The position numbers and the translations under genes were made by a program. From NCBI GenBank assembly GCA_016709145.1, contig JADJEK010000001.1, forward strand, positions 930,001 through 994,000: a stretch of DNA of 64,000 bases. Reading direction: 5' to 3'. The notes under the pieces are model-generated. The model did not search any database and was not told the DNA's origin. It was given only the letters and a program-made list of their open reading frames with translations. This DNA comes from Planctomycetota bacterium. GTDB taxonomy: Bacteria > Planctomycetota > B15-G4 > JADJEK01. This document shows positions 51,560 to 61,900 of the stretch, piece by piece. Numbering within the stretch: position 1 is the stretch's first letter; every line of letters starts with the position of its first letter.

Positions 51560-54500
51560 CCCGATCCGACACCACGACGCCCTTGGGGCCCGATCCCGCC
51601 TCCGACCCCGAAGCAGCGCTCGAACGCTTGGTCGTGCTCGCCGTTGGTCGGATCGAACGCGAGGGAATGTCCGTCGTCGACGCGATCTGCGCGGAGCATC
51701 CGAATCTTGCCGACGCGCTTCGCCGCCAGCTCGAGCACCTCGATCGCCTGGGACTGTTGTCGTCGCCGAAGGCCGGCGAACTCGAACGGATCGCCGACGC
51801 GCCGCCCGACATCGCGGGTTTCCGGCTGCGCCATGCGATCGGCGGCGGCGGAATGGGCATGGTCTACGTCGCTCACGAGGAGGACCTCGGACGCGAGGTC
51901 GCGCTCAAGATCATCCGCCCCGAGCTGTTGCTGTTCTCTGGATCCCGCGAGCGCTTTCGCCGCGAAGTCGAGACCATCGCCCGGCTCGATCACCCCGGGA
52001 TCGTGCCGGTCTACGCGTTCGGCGAGGAGCACGGTGTCCCGTGGTTCTCGATGCCGCTAGTCCACGGTGTGTCGCTCGATGCGGCGGTCCGCGAACTCGT
52101 CGGACGCGATCCCTCCGAACTCACCGGCGCTGACCTCCATCGCGCGATCGTGTCGGCGATGCGGCGCGGCGCCGACACGTCGCAGGCGTCTGCGCACGCG
52201 CGGGCGGCGGGCCCTGTTGCGGCGGACGAGCTCCCGCCGATGTTCCGGGGAACGTTCGAGGAATCCACCTTGCGAATCGTGCGCCAAGTCGCGGACGCGC
52301 TCGAGCACGCTCATCGTTGCGGTGTCGTCCATCGCGACGTGAAGCCATCGAACGTGATGGTGACGGAGTCCGGCCGGGCGATGTTGCTCGACTTCGGGTT
52401 GGCGTGGTCCGGCACCGCTCAGCGCGTGACCGGCTCGGGCTCGCACATGGGTTCGTTGCCGTACATGGCGCCCGAGGTCCTGCGCCAGGACTCTCGCGCG
52501 GCGACCTCGGGCAGCGACGTCTACGGTCTCGGCGTCTCTTCGTTCGAGCTGCTGACGCTCCGCCACGCGTTCGAGGGCTCGGAACAGCAGGTTCGCACGC
52601 AGATCCTCGAAGGAGCAGCTCCGTCGCCGCGGCGATGGAATCGAACTCTTTCCCGCGACACCGCCGTCGTGTGCGCGACGGCGATGGCCGCGGATCCCAC
52701 GCGCCGCTACGCGCGAGCGGCGGACTTCGCTCGCGACGTCGACAACGTCCTCGACGGCCGGCCGATCGAAGCGCGGCCGGCCACTCTGCGATACGTGCTG
52801 TGGAAGTGGGCCACGAGTCACCCTGCGGCGGCGGTCGCGGCGATCCTCCTCGCGGTGCTCGTGCTCGGAGTGCCGTGGCTCTACGTCGTCCAGGCCGACC
52901 GCGCGAATCGGCGGCTCGAAGCGAAACAGGCGCGCGTGGACGCGTGGTTCCGTCGTGCGACCGAAGCCGTCGACACGTTGCTCACGCGAGTCGGCGACCG
53001 GTCGTTGCGCGACGTGCCTCAGTTCGAGCCGGTCCGACGAACGCTGCTCGAGGATTCGTTGGCGTTCTACAAGGACTTCCTCGCGAGCGAAGAGGGCGAC
53101 GACCCCGAACTGCGGATCACCGCCGCGCGGGTCCGAATGAAGGCAGGACTGATCTGTCAGCAACTCGGCGATCTGGTGGCCGCCGAGCGATTCGCGACCG
53201 AAGCGGCGGTCGCGCTCCGTGCGGAGCTGTCAAGAGCACGTGACGAGGACACCGTGAGAACGGCACTCGGTGACGCCGCGTTCGCGCGAGGCGAAGCGCA
53301 ACTCCTGCAGCACCGCGCCGCTGAGGCCCGCGACAGTTTCGCGATCGGGCTCGACGACGTCGCTGGAACCAGGTTCGTCGGGGCATCGAACGCTCGCATC
53401 CGTTCGGCCGCCGGGCTCCACGAACGCATGGCATATGCGTCGTCCAACGATCGCGACGCGCAGAAGGAGCACCTCGACGCGGCACGCGATCTGATGGCGC
53501 CACTCGTCGACGGCGTCGCCGAGCCGGCATCGGAGAGCATGCGGCTCTTCGCGGCGATCCACCGCGGCTTGTCGATGTTCGAACAGAGCGCGAAGCGATT
53601 CGCCGACGCCGAAGCACTGCAGCGCCGGGCGGTCGATCTGATGACCGCGGCCGTCGCACGTGCGCCACACGATCGCTACTACGCACGTCAGCTCGCCAAC
53701 GCGCGGATGAACCTGGCGACGATCCTGGACGACTCGTCGAAGACCGCGGATGCGGAAGCGTTGTATCGAGCGAGCCTCGAGTTCTGGGACGCCGAGGCCC
53801 GTGACTTCCCCGCATCGCCCACGTGCCTCCAGTCCGCAGCGACGGCTCGGGAGAACCTCGGGTACCTGCTGCGCGTCGCCGAGCGACCGGCCGAGGCCAT
53901 CGACGTGTTGATCCCCGCTCGCGACGCGCTCGAGTCACTCGTGGCGCGCTTTCCGAACGACTGGGGACATCGCCACGCGCTCACCGCCGTGTTGAACGAG
54001 CTCGGACTCGACTTCGAGAAGCTCGATCGGAAGGACGAAGCTCGAGAAGCTGCGCGCAGGGCCGTCCGCATCATCGAAGAGATCGTCGACCGTCAACCCG
54101 ACGAACTGTCGTATCGCGAGAACCTCGGCGGGTTCCTCCACAACCTCGCTCGACTCGAGAAGTCGTTCGGCGACACCGCGGCCGCTCTGGAGTGCTGGAA
54201 CCGCGCGGTGGCGCTCCAGCGCGAAGTGCTCGCCGCGACTCCGGCCAATCGTTCGGCGCGCGACCTGCTCCGCCACCACTGTTGGGCGCTCGCGTCGACC
54301 TACGTCGCACTCCGCGATCCCGTGCTCGCGGAGCGCGCCGCGGAAGACCTCGCGAGCGTGTTCGCCGACGGTGATCCGGAACTCGTCGACGAGCTCGTCC
54401 GCGCCGCGGGGTTCATCGCACAGTGTGCTCCCGTCGCCATCGAGGCCAGGCCCGACGATCCCGCGGCCGCCGAAGCCGGTGCGCTTCGGCTCGATCGACG

Positions 54501-54639
54501 AGCCCTCGAACTCGTCGATCGCGCGATCCGAGCCGGCTTCACCGACGCCGCGAGCATCCGAGCGAACGACGCGTTCGAACGTGTCGCTCGTTTACCCGAG
54601 TTCGAGGACGTGTTGGCGAAGGCCGACGCTCACCACTGA
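51556..54639 (+). CDS. Membrane Ser/Thr protein kinase with TPR extracytoplasmic region
   Basis: A 1,027-residue Hanks-type kinase. The catalytic domain (residues about 95-395) has GGGGMGMVY, VALKIIRPE, HRDVKPSNVM, DFGLAWSG and PYMAPEV; an Ala-rich insert near residues 200-230 lengthens it. A membrane segment lies at about 420-445 (AAAVAAILLAVLVLGVPWLYVV). The C-terminal 580 residues are helical with tetratricopeptide-like repeats (for example LANARMNLATILDDSSKTADAEALYRASL-type units) and would be outside. The N-terminal 90 residues are an extra helical region typical of planctomycete kinases. Coupling with the sigma gene suggests a phosphorylation-controlled sigma factor. Confidence 0.93.
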   Translation: MTRSDTTTPLGPDPASDPEAALERLVVLAVGRIEREGMSVVDAICAEHPNLADALRRQLEHLDRLGLLSSPKAGELERIADAPPDIAGFRLRHAIGGGGMGMVYVAHEEDLGREVALKIIRPELLLFSGSRERFRREVETIARLDHPGIVPVYAFGEEHGVPWFSMPLVHGVSLDAAVRELVGRDPSELTGADLHRAIVSAMRRGADTSQASAHARAAGPVAADELPPMFRGTFEESTLRIVRQVADALEHAHRCGVVHRDVKPSNVMVTESGRAMLLDFGLAWSGTAQRVTGSGSHMGSLPYMAPEVLRQDSRAATSGSDVYGLGVSSFELLTLRHAFEGSEQQVRTQILEGAAPSPRRWNRTLSRDTAVVCATAMAADPTRRYARAADFARDVDNVLDGRPIEARPATLRYVLWKWATSHPAAAVAAILLAVLVLGVPWLYVVQADRANRRLEAKQARVDAWFRRATEAVDTLLTRVGDRSLRDVPQFEPVRRTLLEDSLAFYKDFLASEEGDDPELRITAARVRMKAGLICQQLGDLVAAERFATEAAVALRAELSRARDEDTVRTALGDAAFARGEAQLLQHRAAEARDSFAIGLDDVAGTRFVGASNARIRSAAGLHERMAYASSNDRDAQKEHLDAARDLMAPLVDGVAEPASESMRLFAAIHRGLSMFEQSAKRFADAEALQRRAVDLMTAAVARAPHDRYYARQLANARMNLATILDDSSKTADAEALYRASLEFWDAEARDFPASPTCLQSAATARENLGYLLRVAERPAEAIDVLIPARDALESLVARFPNDWGHRHALTAVLNELGLDFEKLDRKDEAREAARRAVRIIEEIVDRQPDELSYRENLGGFLHNLARLEKSFGDTAAALECWNRAVALQREVLAATPANRSARDLLRHHCWALASTYVALRDPVLAERAAEDLASVFADGDPELVDELVRAAGFIAQCAPVAIEARPDDPAAAEAGALRLDRRALELVDRAIRAGFTDAASIRANDAFERVARLPEFEDVLAKADAHH

Positions 54640-54696
54640 TCGCGGCGCACGCGCGACGACACGATCGCAACGAGAGCGCCGTCGAGAACGCCGCGC

Positions 54697-55044
54697 TCAG
54701 TGAGCCGCACTGCTCGACGAGGCCGCCGCCGCTTGCGCTTGTGCCGCGGCCGCGAGCAGCGTCATCACCTTCTCCGTGCTGCTGCTCGCCGCGGTCGTCG
54801 CGTACACGAAGCCATTGCCGAGCCCGGGCAAGTCGTTCGTCCACAGGATCTCGCCCGTGAGCGGATCCAACGCGAACGCGCGACCGCCTGCCGCGCAGTA
54901 GAGCCGGCCGTCCTCGACCAGGATCGCGACCACGCCGTAGCCCGTCGAAGGCAGCGACGTCGACCACAGCGTCTTGCCGCTCGCTTTGTTCAGCGCAACG
55001 ACGTGCCCGTGCGTCCCGAGATAAAGCAGTTCGGCGATGTCCAT
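54697..55044 (-). CDS. Short PQQ-like beta-propeller protein
   Basis: A 115-residue protein with two PQQ/outer-membrane-assembly-type repeats, GHVVALNKASGKTLWSTSL and GRAFALDPLTGEILWTNDL. Two blades cannot close a propeller, so it is a partial or a degenerate relative of PQQ-repeat proteins. No signal peptide is visible. The C-terminus is a low-complexity Ala/Ser/Gln tail. It is the last gene of the minus-strand run from 58008. Confidence 0.7.
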   Translation of the reverse strand: MDIAELLYLGTHGHVVALNKASGKTLWSTSLPSTGYGVVAILVEDGRLYCAAGGRAFALDPLTGEILWTNDLPGLGNGFVYATTAASSSTEKVMTLLAAAAQAQAAAASSSSAAH

Positions 55045-55094
55045 CGGTTCTCTCCGTGCAGGAGTGGGGAGTGCATGCGATCGGCGGCGTCGCG

Positions 55095-55658
55095 TCAACG
55101 CCCGCGACGTTCGTGCTCGCGCCGATTCCATTCCAGATAGGGCTGACCATCGACGAGGACGTCCTCGATGACGCCGCGACCGCTCGTCGCGTCGACTCGC
55201 AAGCGAACACGCAGACGCACGTCGGCGAGACCGTGCACGTCGAGGCCATCGTTCGGGATGAAGTACTGATCGAACGCGTAGTCGACCTCGATGCGTCCTT
55301 CGGACACCGAACGCAGAGTGCCTGCCAGCACCGCGGTCTCGCCCGTTTCCGATTCGATGAGTTCGAACGCGTAGCGGTACGGCCACCACTCGTCGCCCGC
55401 GCGCATGAACGCGACGTACACCGTCTGCCCGACCCGCGACGTCGCGTCGTCGAGAGGACCCAGCGCACCGTCGACGTGGCTCGCGGCGTACTCGAGTCGC
55501 AGGTAGCGGCCGCGCAACGGGTCGATCGGCGCCGTCGCTTCGACGTCGAGAGTGACCAAGCGCCCGAGCGCGAGCGTGCGTTCGCCTTGCCAGGTCAGCC
55601 AACCCACGAACCCGAGTTGCGGCAACAACGCCAGAAGGAATGCGGCTCGGCGGTTCAC
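55095..55658 (-). CDS. GDYXXLXY-family membrane-anchored protein
   Basis: A 187-residue protein with an N-terminal membrane segment (AAFLLALLPQLGFVGWLTW). The family signature is PLRGRYLRLEY near residue 50, followed by a beta domain ending with the DVRLRVRLRVDATSGRGVIEDVLVDG segment. GDYXXLXY proteins usually follow DUF2157 genes, as here, where GTG 55658 overlaps the DUF2157 stop as GTGA. Function is unknown. Confidence 0.88.
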   Translation of the reverse strand: MNRRAAFLLALLPQLGFVGWLTWQGERTLALGRLVTLDVEATAPIDPLRGRYLRLEYAASHVDGALGPLDDATSRVGQTVYVAFMRAGDEWWPYRYAFELIESETGETAVLAGTLRSVSEGRIEVDYAFDQYFIPNDGLDVHGLADVRLRVRLRVDATSGRGVIEDVLVDGQPYLEWNRREHERRGR

Positions 55659-56845
55659 GGCGTCGCTCCACTTTCTCGGGCACGTGCGAGCAGTCGCTTG
55701 CGCGCCTTCTCCAATCCGAGCGCTCCTGCGATCAACACGATGCCGGGCCCGAAGAACGCGCCTCCGGGCAGCTTCTCGTGGAAGAACTCGAAGTACTTCG
55801 TGAACAGCGCGAGAGCGAACCCGAGCACGCCCCAATTCACGTACGACGGCACGCCGTGTTGGACTCCGCGCGCGATCAGCACCAGCAGCACGATCAACAG
55901 TGCGATGTTCGACAGCGGGAAGAACACCGCTGGCATCGTCTTGCCGACAACGATGACGAGAGCTCCGCCGAGCAGCAACAGCAGCGCGTCGACGCATTCG
56001 TGGCGTGCGACGCCGCGCATCCACGCCAGCGCGCACAGCACGAGCGCGATCGAGGCACCGATCGCGAACGGGACGAACGGCGTCCAGCCGTAGACCTCGA
56101 ACCGCGGCAAGTCCTCCGCGACGTGCCGGAACGACAGCGCGTAGATCCACAGGATCACGAGTGGCGTCGCGAGCAGCCGTGCCGGCTGCTCGAGTTCGTG
56201 GAATCGCGACCGCATCGCCAACACGTGCGCGAGCTTGAACACGACGCCGATCACGAGCCACATGCACGGGATGACCAACCACTCGACGCGCCAACTCTCG
56301 CCGGGAAACTCACCGATCCAGACGACCGTGTGCGCGGTCCCCCAGATCGCGAGCAGCACGAGCACGATCGTCGCGATCCAACCGCTGCGCGTGAGCAGCG
56401 CGATCGGCACGTTCAGCGCGCCCCACACGAGCAGCGCCCACGGGTACTTCGATTCGAGTCCGTAGATCTGCGCGACCAGCGCGATGACCGCGCCGTACGC
56501 GAGCACACCGACCGCCGTCAGCGCGCGACCGACGCGAGGGTAGTTGCCGGGCCGCTCCGCGAGCGTGAACCCGAAGTGATGCATGGCCATGAACGTGCCG
56601 ACGATCAGGCCGAGCTTCCACCACTTCGGGATCTGCTCCCAATTGCCCGCGACGACGAACAGGAGGCCCGTGCCGAGCAGCAGCGCGCCGAACGTCGCGA
56701 TGATCGCCGTAAGGGTTCCGATGCGATCGGCTGCGGGGAACAACGCCGCCGCGAGGCGTTCGTCGACGCGACGGCATTGCTCTTCGTCGAGGACACCATC
56801 GGCGCGCAACCGATCCAATTCCGTGCGAAGGCGCTCTCGACTCAT
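55655..56845 (-). CDS. DUF2157 membrane protein
   Basis: A 396-residue polytopic protein. The N-terminus has the DUF2157 start (DELDRLRADGVLDEEQCRRV), then about ten or eleven membrane segments such as TLTAIIATFGALLLGTGLLF, VLAYGAVIALVAQIYGLES and ALVLCALAWM. It overlaps the RHH gene before it (ATGA) and the GDYXXLXY gene after it. Function unknown. Confidence 0.88.
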   Translation of the reverse strand: MSRERLRTELDRLRADGVLDEEQCRRVDERLAAALFPAADRIGTLTAIIATFGALLLGTGLLFVVAGNWEQIPKWWKLGLIVGTFMAMHHFGFTLAERPGNYPRVGRALTAVGVLAYGAVIALVAQIYGLESKYPWALLVWGALNVPIALLTRSGWIATIVLVLLAIWGTAHTVVWIGEFPGESWRVEWLVIPCMWLVIGVVFKLAHVLAMRSRFHELEQPARLLATPLVILWIYALSFRHVAEDLPRFEVYGWTPFVPFAIGASIALVLCALAWMRGVARHECVDALLLLLGGALVIVVGKTMPAVFFPLSNIALLIVLLVLIARGVQHGVPSYVNWGVLGFALALFTKYFEFFHEKLPGGAFFGPGIVLIAGALGLEKARKRLLARARESGATP

Positions 56846-57033
56846 GGACTCTCCGAAGGTGGCGGCGGATCCTGCGCGGGCTTGTGCCGATGTTCGGCGA
56901 GCGCCTTGCGCAGCAGGAACTCGATCTGCGCATTCAGACTACGCAGGTCGGCCGCCGCCCAGCGCCGCAGTTCTTCGGCGAGGTCGGGGTCGATGCGGAG
57001 CAGGAATGCTTTGCGTTCGGTCACGAGTTCCAT
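56842..57033 (-). CDS. Ribbon-helix-helix (Arc-like) DNA-binding protein
   Basis: A 63-residue protein with the Arc/MetJ-type fold: strand KAFLLRIDPDLAEELRRW, then the helix DLRSLNAQIEFLLRKAL. The tail is Pro-rich. It sits between the SPFH gene and DUF2157 in the same direction, and may regulate this operon. ATG 57033 is the normal start. Confidence 0.88.
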   Translation of the reverse strand: MELVTERKAFLLRIDPDLAEELRRWAAADLRSLNAQIEFLLRKALAEHRHKPAQDPPPPSESP

Positions 57034-57123
57034 GCGCTGCGGTCGCGTGCGCGACCGCAGCCCTTCGAGTCATCGAGTCAGTTGCGTCGTCGCTTCACGA
57101 TCGTCGCGTCTCGGGTCGTCGGG

Positions 57124-58008
57124 TCATTGGTAGAGCGTGCCGGCATTGATGACCGGCGTCGCGCGGTCGCTGCAGAGCACGACCAACAAATTGCTGACCA
57201 TCGTGGCGCGGCGCTCGTCGTCGAGCTCGACGACTTTCTTGCGCGACAGTTCGTCGAGCGCGAGTTCGACCATGCCGACCGCTCCTTCGACGATCTTCGT
57301 GCGCGCCGCGACGACCGCCGTCGCCTGTTGGCGTTGCAGCATCGCCTGCGCGATCTCGGGCGCGTACGCGAGGTGCGAGATACGCGCCTCGATGATGTCG
57401 ACGCCGGCCGGATGGACTCGCTCCTTCAGCTCGCGGCGCAGGTGTTCGTTCACCTCTTCGGTATCGCCGCGCAGCGTGCGATCGCCTTCGTCGCCGTCGT
57501 AGTGGTAGGCCTGCGTGAGCTTGCGGATCGCCGACTCGCTCTGCGTGTGGACGTACTCCTCGTAGTTCTCGACGTCGAACTTCGCCGCGTACGTGTCGGT
57601 GACCTGCCAGACGACGACGGCCGCGATCTCGATCGGGTTGCCCGCGGCGTCGTTCACCTTGAGCTTGTCGCCGTTCAAGTTGTGGGCGCGCAGTGACAGC
57701 CGATGCTTCATCGTGAACGGATTGACCCAGAAGAACCCCGAGCGCTTGACGGTGCCCTTGTAGGTGCCGAACAGCACCAGCACGCGGGACTCGTTCGGGT
57801 TCACGACGAACAGACCCGGCAGTACGAACGGGATCATCACGAACTGCGCGATGGCCGCCCCGACCAGCCAGGGGTTCGTCGGTTGCCTGGGTCCACCGTC
57901 GCTGATCACCGCGCACGTGATGCCGCTCGCCAGCAACAGCAGCATGAAAAGGAGTCCGGTAAAGCCCGACTTGACGTCGTCGGTGACGCGCTCATTGCTC
58001 TGACTCAT
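57124..58008 (-). CDS. SPFH/Band 7 (prohibitin-like) membrane protein
   Basis: A 294-residue protein with two N-terminal membrane segments (GLLFMLLLLASGITCAV, PFVLPGLFVVNPNES) and an SPFH domain (VLVLFGTYKGTVKRSGFFWVNP, VVVWQVTDTYAAKFDVENYEEYV). The C-terminal part has the coiled-coil segment after IIEARISHLAYAPEIAQAMLQ. SPFH proteins form membrane ring assemblies that organise proteases or lipids. GGAGGAACC precedes ATG 58008. It heads a four- or five-gene operon. Confidence 0.93.
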   Translation of the reverse strand: MSQSNERVTDDVKSGFTGLLFMLLLLASGITCAVISDGGPRQPTNPWLVGAAIAQFVMIPFVLPGLFVVNPNESRVLVLFGTYKGTVKRSGFFWVNPFTMKHRLSLRAHNLNGDKLKVNDAAGNPIEIAAVVVWQVTDTYAAKFDVENYEEYVHTQSESAIRKLTQAYHYDGDEGDRTLRGDTEEVNEHLRRELKERVHPAGVDIIEARISHLAYAPEIAQAMLQRQQATAVVAARTKIVEGAVGMVELALDELSRKKVVELDDERRATMVSNLLVVLCSDRATPVINAGTLYQ

Positions 58009-58134
58009 GGTTCCTCCGTTGGAGCGGTGCCCTTCGCTCGTTGGTTGCAGAGTGATATCAGAGAGATTTCAAAGATCAAGGGCTCATCACGAAATGGAGT
58101 CGCGCCCGACCGCGGCCAACCAGGTGGCCCGGCG

Positions 58135-58168
58135 GTCCATGCATGCGACATAAACCTTTTGCATGGAC
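58135..58168. repeat. Hairpin in the gap between genes
   Basis: A 9-bp stem GTCCATGCA (58135-58143) pairs with TGCATGGAC (58160-58168) around a 16-base loop. It lies between the SPFH start (58008) and the stop at 58233 and may help end the transcript of the gene at 58233. No T-run is adjacent. Confidence 0.4.
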
Positions 58169-58232
58169 TGCTTTGAATGCGAGCGAGGAGCCGCGCTGGC
58201 GCAATCGGTGACCGAAGAACGAAAGGCCCGGC

Positions 58233-58787
58233 TCAGCCTTCCGCGGACGCGGGCTCTTCGACCACCGCGACTCGCGGTGCGAACGCGTAGCGGAACATCG
58301 AGTGGCCCTCCGGGAGCGCATGCCAACTCGGGTGGCCCTTCAGGAACGCCATGACGCGCGCGCGATCGGGGAACCCTCGGTTCTTCATCGCGGAGACCAC
58401 GGCCGAACTTCGGATCGCGACGGCGCCCGTGGTCCCGAGCTCGTGGCCGACTTCGTCGAGCGCATTGACGTATTCGTCGGCCGATCGCGGATCGCCGTCG
58501 TGGTCGCCCGGCAGTGCCGGCTTCACGCGCGGCGCGCGCGGACGGCGCACCGGGGCCTCCGCGATCTCGACCTCGTCGGCGTCGTCGAACTCGTCATCCG
58601 TCGATTCGAGCTCATCGCTGTGTTGCGCGCACAGATCTTCGATTTCGCGTTCGATGCGCGCGAGCTCGTCCTCGGCGGCCGCGAGCGCCTGGAGAGCCTT
58701 CTCGTGGCGGTCCGCGGCGGCGCAGATACGGGAGTAACGGGACTTGTCACCGACCAAGGAGATGAGGTCGTCGAAGGAGATGGTCAT
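58233..58787 (-). CDS. Coiled-coil protein of unknown function
   Basis: A 184-residue soluble protein. Residues 20-60 form a coiled coil (AADRHEKALQALAAAEDELARIEREIEDL), followed by an acidic stretch and an Ala/Pro/Arg linker. The last 90 residues (VGHELGTTGAVAIRSSAVVSAM, FLKGHPSWHALPEGHSMFRYAFAP) form a compact domain I do not recognise. ATG 58787 was chosen; TACAAT at 58841-58836 on the minus strand could be its -10 box. Confidence 0.7.
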   Translation of the reverse strand: MTISFDDLISLVGDKSRYSRICAAADRHEKALQALAAAEDELARIEREIEDLCAQHSDELESTDDEFDDADEVEIAEAPVRRPRAPRVKPALPGDHDGDPRSADEYVNALDEVGHELGTTGAVAIRSSAVVSAMKNRGFPDRARVMAFLKGHPSWHALPEGHSMFRYAFAPRVAVVEEPASAEG

Positions 58788-58945
58788 CGGATGCGACAGG
58801 CCTAGGCGGGAAGGAAGAGCGTTGGAGTGGGCCGGATTGTAGGGCTCGGACCGCCGGCCGCGAGCCCTCACCGGGCACCGGGATTCGCAGTTCGGCCGCT
58901 ACACTGCCGCGTTCGAACGGCGGCAGGCACATTTCCACGAGGCGG

Positions 58946-58951
58946 TACGGT
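58946..58951 (+). promoter_or_regulatory. Possible -10 element of a leaderless transcript
   Basis: TACGGT lies eight bases before the kgd ATG at 58960 in the decamer GGTACGGTCC, identical to that before the gene at 27192. A second candidate, TACACT, lies further upstream near 58900. Confidence 0.3.
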
Positions 58952-58959
58952 CCAGTTCC

Positions 58960-61900
58960 ATGGCCATCGACTTCAAGCGTGAGTTCGGCGTCAACGCGGG
59001 TTACGTCGAATCCTTGTTCGAGAAGTGGCGCGTCGTCCCGGATCAGGTCGACGCCGAATGGCAGCGGTGGTTCACGCGGCTGACCTCCGCCGACGCGGGT
59101 GCCTCGGCGCAGCCGACCGTGGCAGCCCCGGCCGGGACCACTGCTCCCGTCGCCATCGCCCCCGCCGCGACGGAACGCCCCGCGACCGAGGCGTCCACCG
59201 AGAGTTCCGACACTTCGAGCCCGCCCGCGCCGGCCGCGGCGGACGACGACGTGGTGGCCGAGCGGCTGAAGGGCGTCGCCGCGCGCATCGCCGACAACAT
59301 GAACGCGAGCCTCGAGGTCCCGACCGCGACCTCGGTGCGCACGATCGCCGTGAAAGTCCTGCACGAGAACCGCACGATCCTGAACGGGCACATGAAGGTG
59401 CGCGCGCTCGGCAAGGCGTCGTACACGCACTTGATCGCGTACGCGTTGGTACGCGCGCTGCGTGACGCGCCGAACATGCAGTCGTACTTCGAGGACCGCG
59501 ACGGCGTCTCCTACAAGGTCACGCCGAAGCACGTGAACCTCGGCATCGCGATCGATCTCGATGGCCCGAAGGGCCGCAGCCTCGTCGTCCCGAGCATCAA
59601 GCGCGCCGAGACCATGGGCTTCAAGGAGTTCCACACCGCGTACGAGGATCTCATCCGTCGCGCGCGTGCGAGCAAGCTCGACGCGGCCGACTTCCGCGAT
59701 ACGACGGTCTCGCTGAGCAACCCCGGCGGCATCGGCACACACATGAGCGTGCCGCGTTTGATGAAAGGGCAAGGCCTGATCATCGCGACCGGGGCGATCG
59801 GCGTGCCGACCTCCAACGCGCACATGTCCGGCGCCACCCTCGCGGAACTCGCGATCGGCCCCGTGATGACGATCACGAGCACCTACGACCATCGCGTCAT
59901 CCAAGGCGCCGAGTCGGGGTTGTTGCTCGCGCGCATCGACGACCTGCTCCAAGGCGCCGACCACTTCTACGAAGAGATCTTCACGGTCATGCGCGTGCCG
60001 TGGCAGCCGGCGAAGCCGGCCGAGGACGTGCGGCCGCCGCGCGAACACGAAGATAAGCACGCCGAGAAACAAGCGAAGGTCTGGCAACTCATCGACGCGT
60101 ACCGCACGCGCGGCTGCCGCATCGCCGACCTCGACCCGCTCGAGTACAAGCCCGATCGCCACCCGTCGCTCGACCCGGCGTGGTACGGCTTCACGATCTG
60201 GGACCTCGATCGCGAGTTCCTCGCCGCCGGGCTCGACGGCAAGGACACGATGCCGCTGCGCGACATCCTCGCGACCCTCGCCGACACCTATTGTCGACGC
60301 TGGACCATCGAGTACATGCACATCGCGAACCGGGTCCGCCGCCAGTGGATCCAGGATCGCGTCGAGCTGCGCCGCAACGAGCAGGAGTTCGACTCCGAGG
60401 CGCGCCTGCGCATCCTGCGCCAGCTCTACAAGGCCGAGAACTTCGAGAAGTTCCTGCACACGCGCTACGTCGGCAACAAGCGCTTCTCGCTCGAAGGCGC
60501 CGACGCGCTGATCCCGGCGCTGTCCGAAGTGATCGAGCGTGCGGCCGAGAACGGCGTCGAACGCGTCGTGATCGGCATGGCGCACCGTGGCCGATTGAAC
60601 GTACTCGCGAACATCCTGAACAAGAGCTTCGAGCAGATCTTCCGCGAGTTCGAAGGTGCGATGTTGCCGCTGTCGTCGGACGGCTCGGGCGACGTGAAGT
60701 ACCACCTCGGCCAGCAGGGCGTGTTCACGACGACGACGGGCAAGCAGGTCTTCGTCGCGCTGTGCGCCAATCCGAGCCACCTCGAAGCGGTCGATCCGGT
60801 CGTGCTCGGCATGACGCGCGCGTACCAGGACGAGATCGGCGACTCGAGTCGCGAGAAAGTCCTCGCCGTGCTCGTCCACGGCGACGCGGCGTTCGCGGGC
60901 CAGGGCGTCGTCGCCGAAACGCTGAACATGTCGAACCTGCCGGCCAATCGCGTCGGCGGCACGGTCCACATCGTCGTCAACAATCAGATCGGGTTCACGG
61001 CCGGGCCGCGCGACACGCGCTCGACGTACTACTGCACCGACCTCGCGAAGGGCATCGACGCGCCGGTCCTGCACGCCAACGGCGACTACCCCGAAGCCGT
61101 GTTGCGCGCCGTGCACGTCGCGCTCGATTACCAGCAGACGTTCCGCCGCGACGCGTTCATCGACCTCGTGTGCTATCGCCGCTGGGGTCACAACGAAGGC
61201 GACGAGCCGGCCTACACGCAGCCCGCGCTGTACAAGAAGATCCGGCAGCACCCGACGCCGATCGAGAACTACGCGGCTCTGTTGATGCGCCGCGGTCAGT
61301 TGACGAAGCCCGATGCCGACGCGATCGGCAACGAAGCCAACGAAGAGCTGCGCATCGCGCTCGAGCACCATCGCGCGCAGGCCAACGAACCGGAGCCGGC
61401 CCTGCCGTTCGGCGAAGTCGTCGATCTCACCGACGACGATCCGCGCGACTACGCGCCGATGACGTCCCCCGCGACCGGTGTCGCGGCCGACGTGCTCACG
61501 TCGATCGTCGACCGATCGAACGCGATGCCGGCCGGTCACGTCGTGCACCCGAACCTGCTGCGCCAACTGCGCAAGCGCGAAGAAATGGTGCGCGGCGAAC
61601 TCGCGGTCGACTGGGGCTGCGGCGAGGCGCTCGCGTTCGGCTCGTTGCTGCACGACGGCGTGCCGATCCGACTCGAAGGCCAGGACTCGCGGCGCGGCAC
61701 GTTCTCGCAACGTCATGCGGTGATCCGCGACCAGGTCACGGAACAGGATTGGATCCCGCTCGCGCACATCGACGAGAAGACGTCGTTCGAGGTCTGGGAC
61801 TCGCTGTTGTCCGAAGAAGCCGCGCTCGCGTTCGAGTACGGCTACGCCGTGATCCGCAAGCACGCGCTCGTGCTGTGGGAAGCGCAGTTCGGCGACTTCG

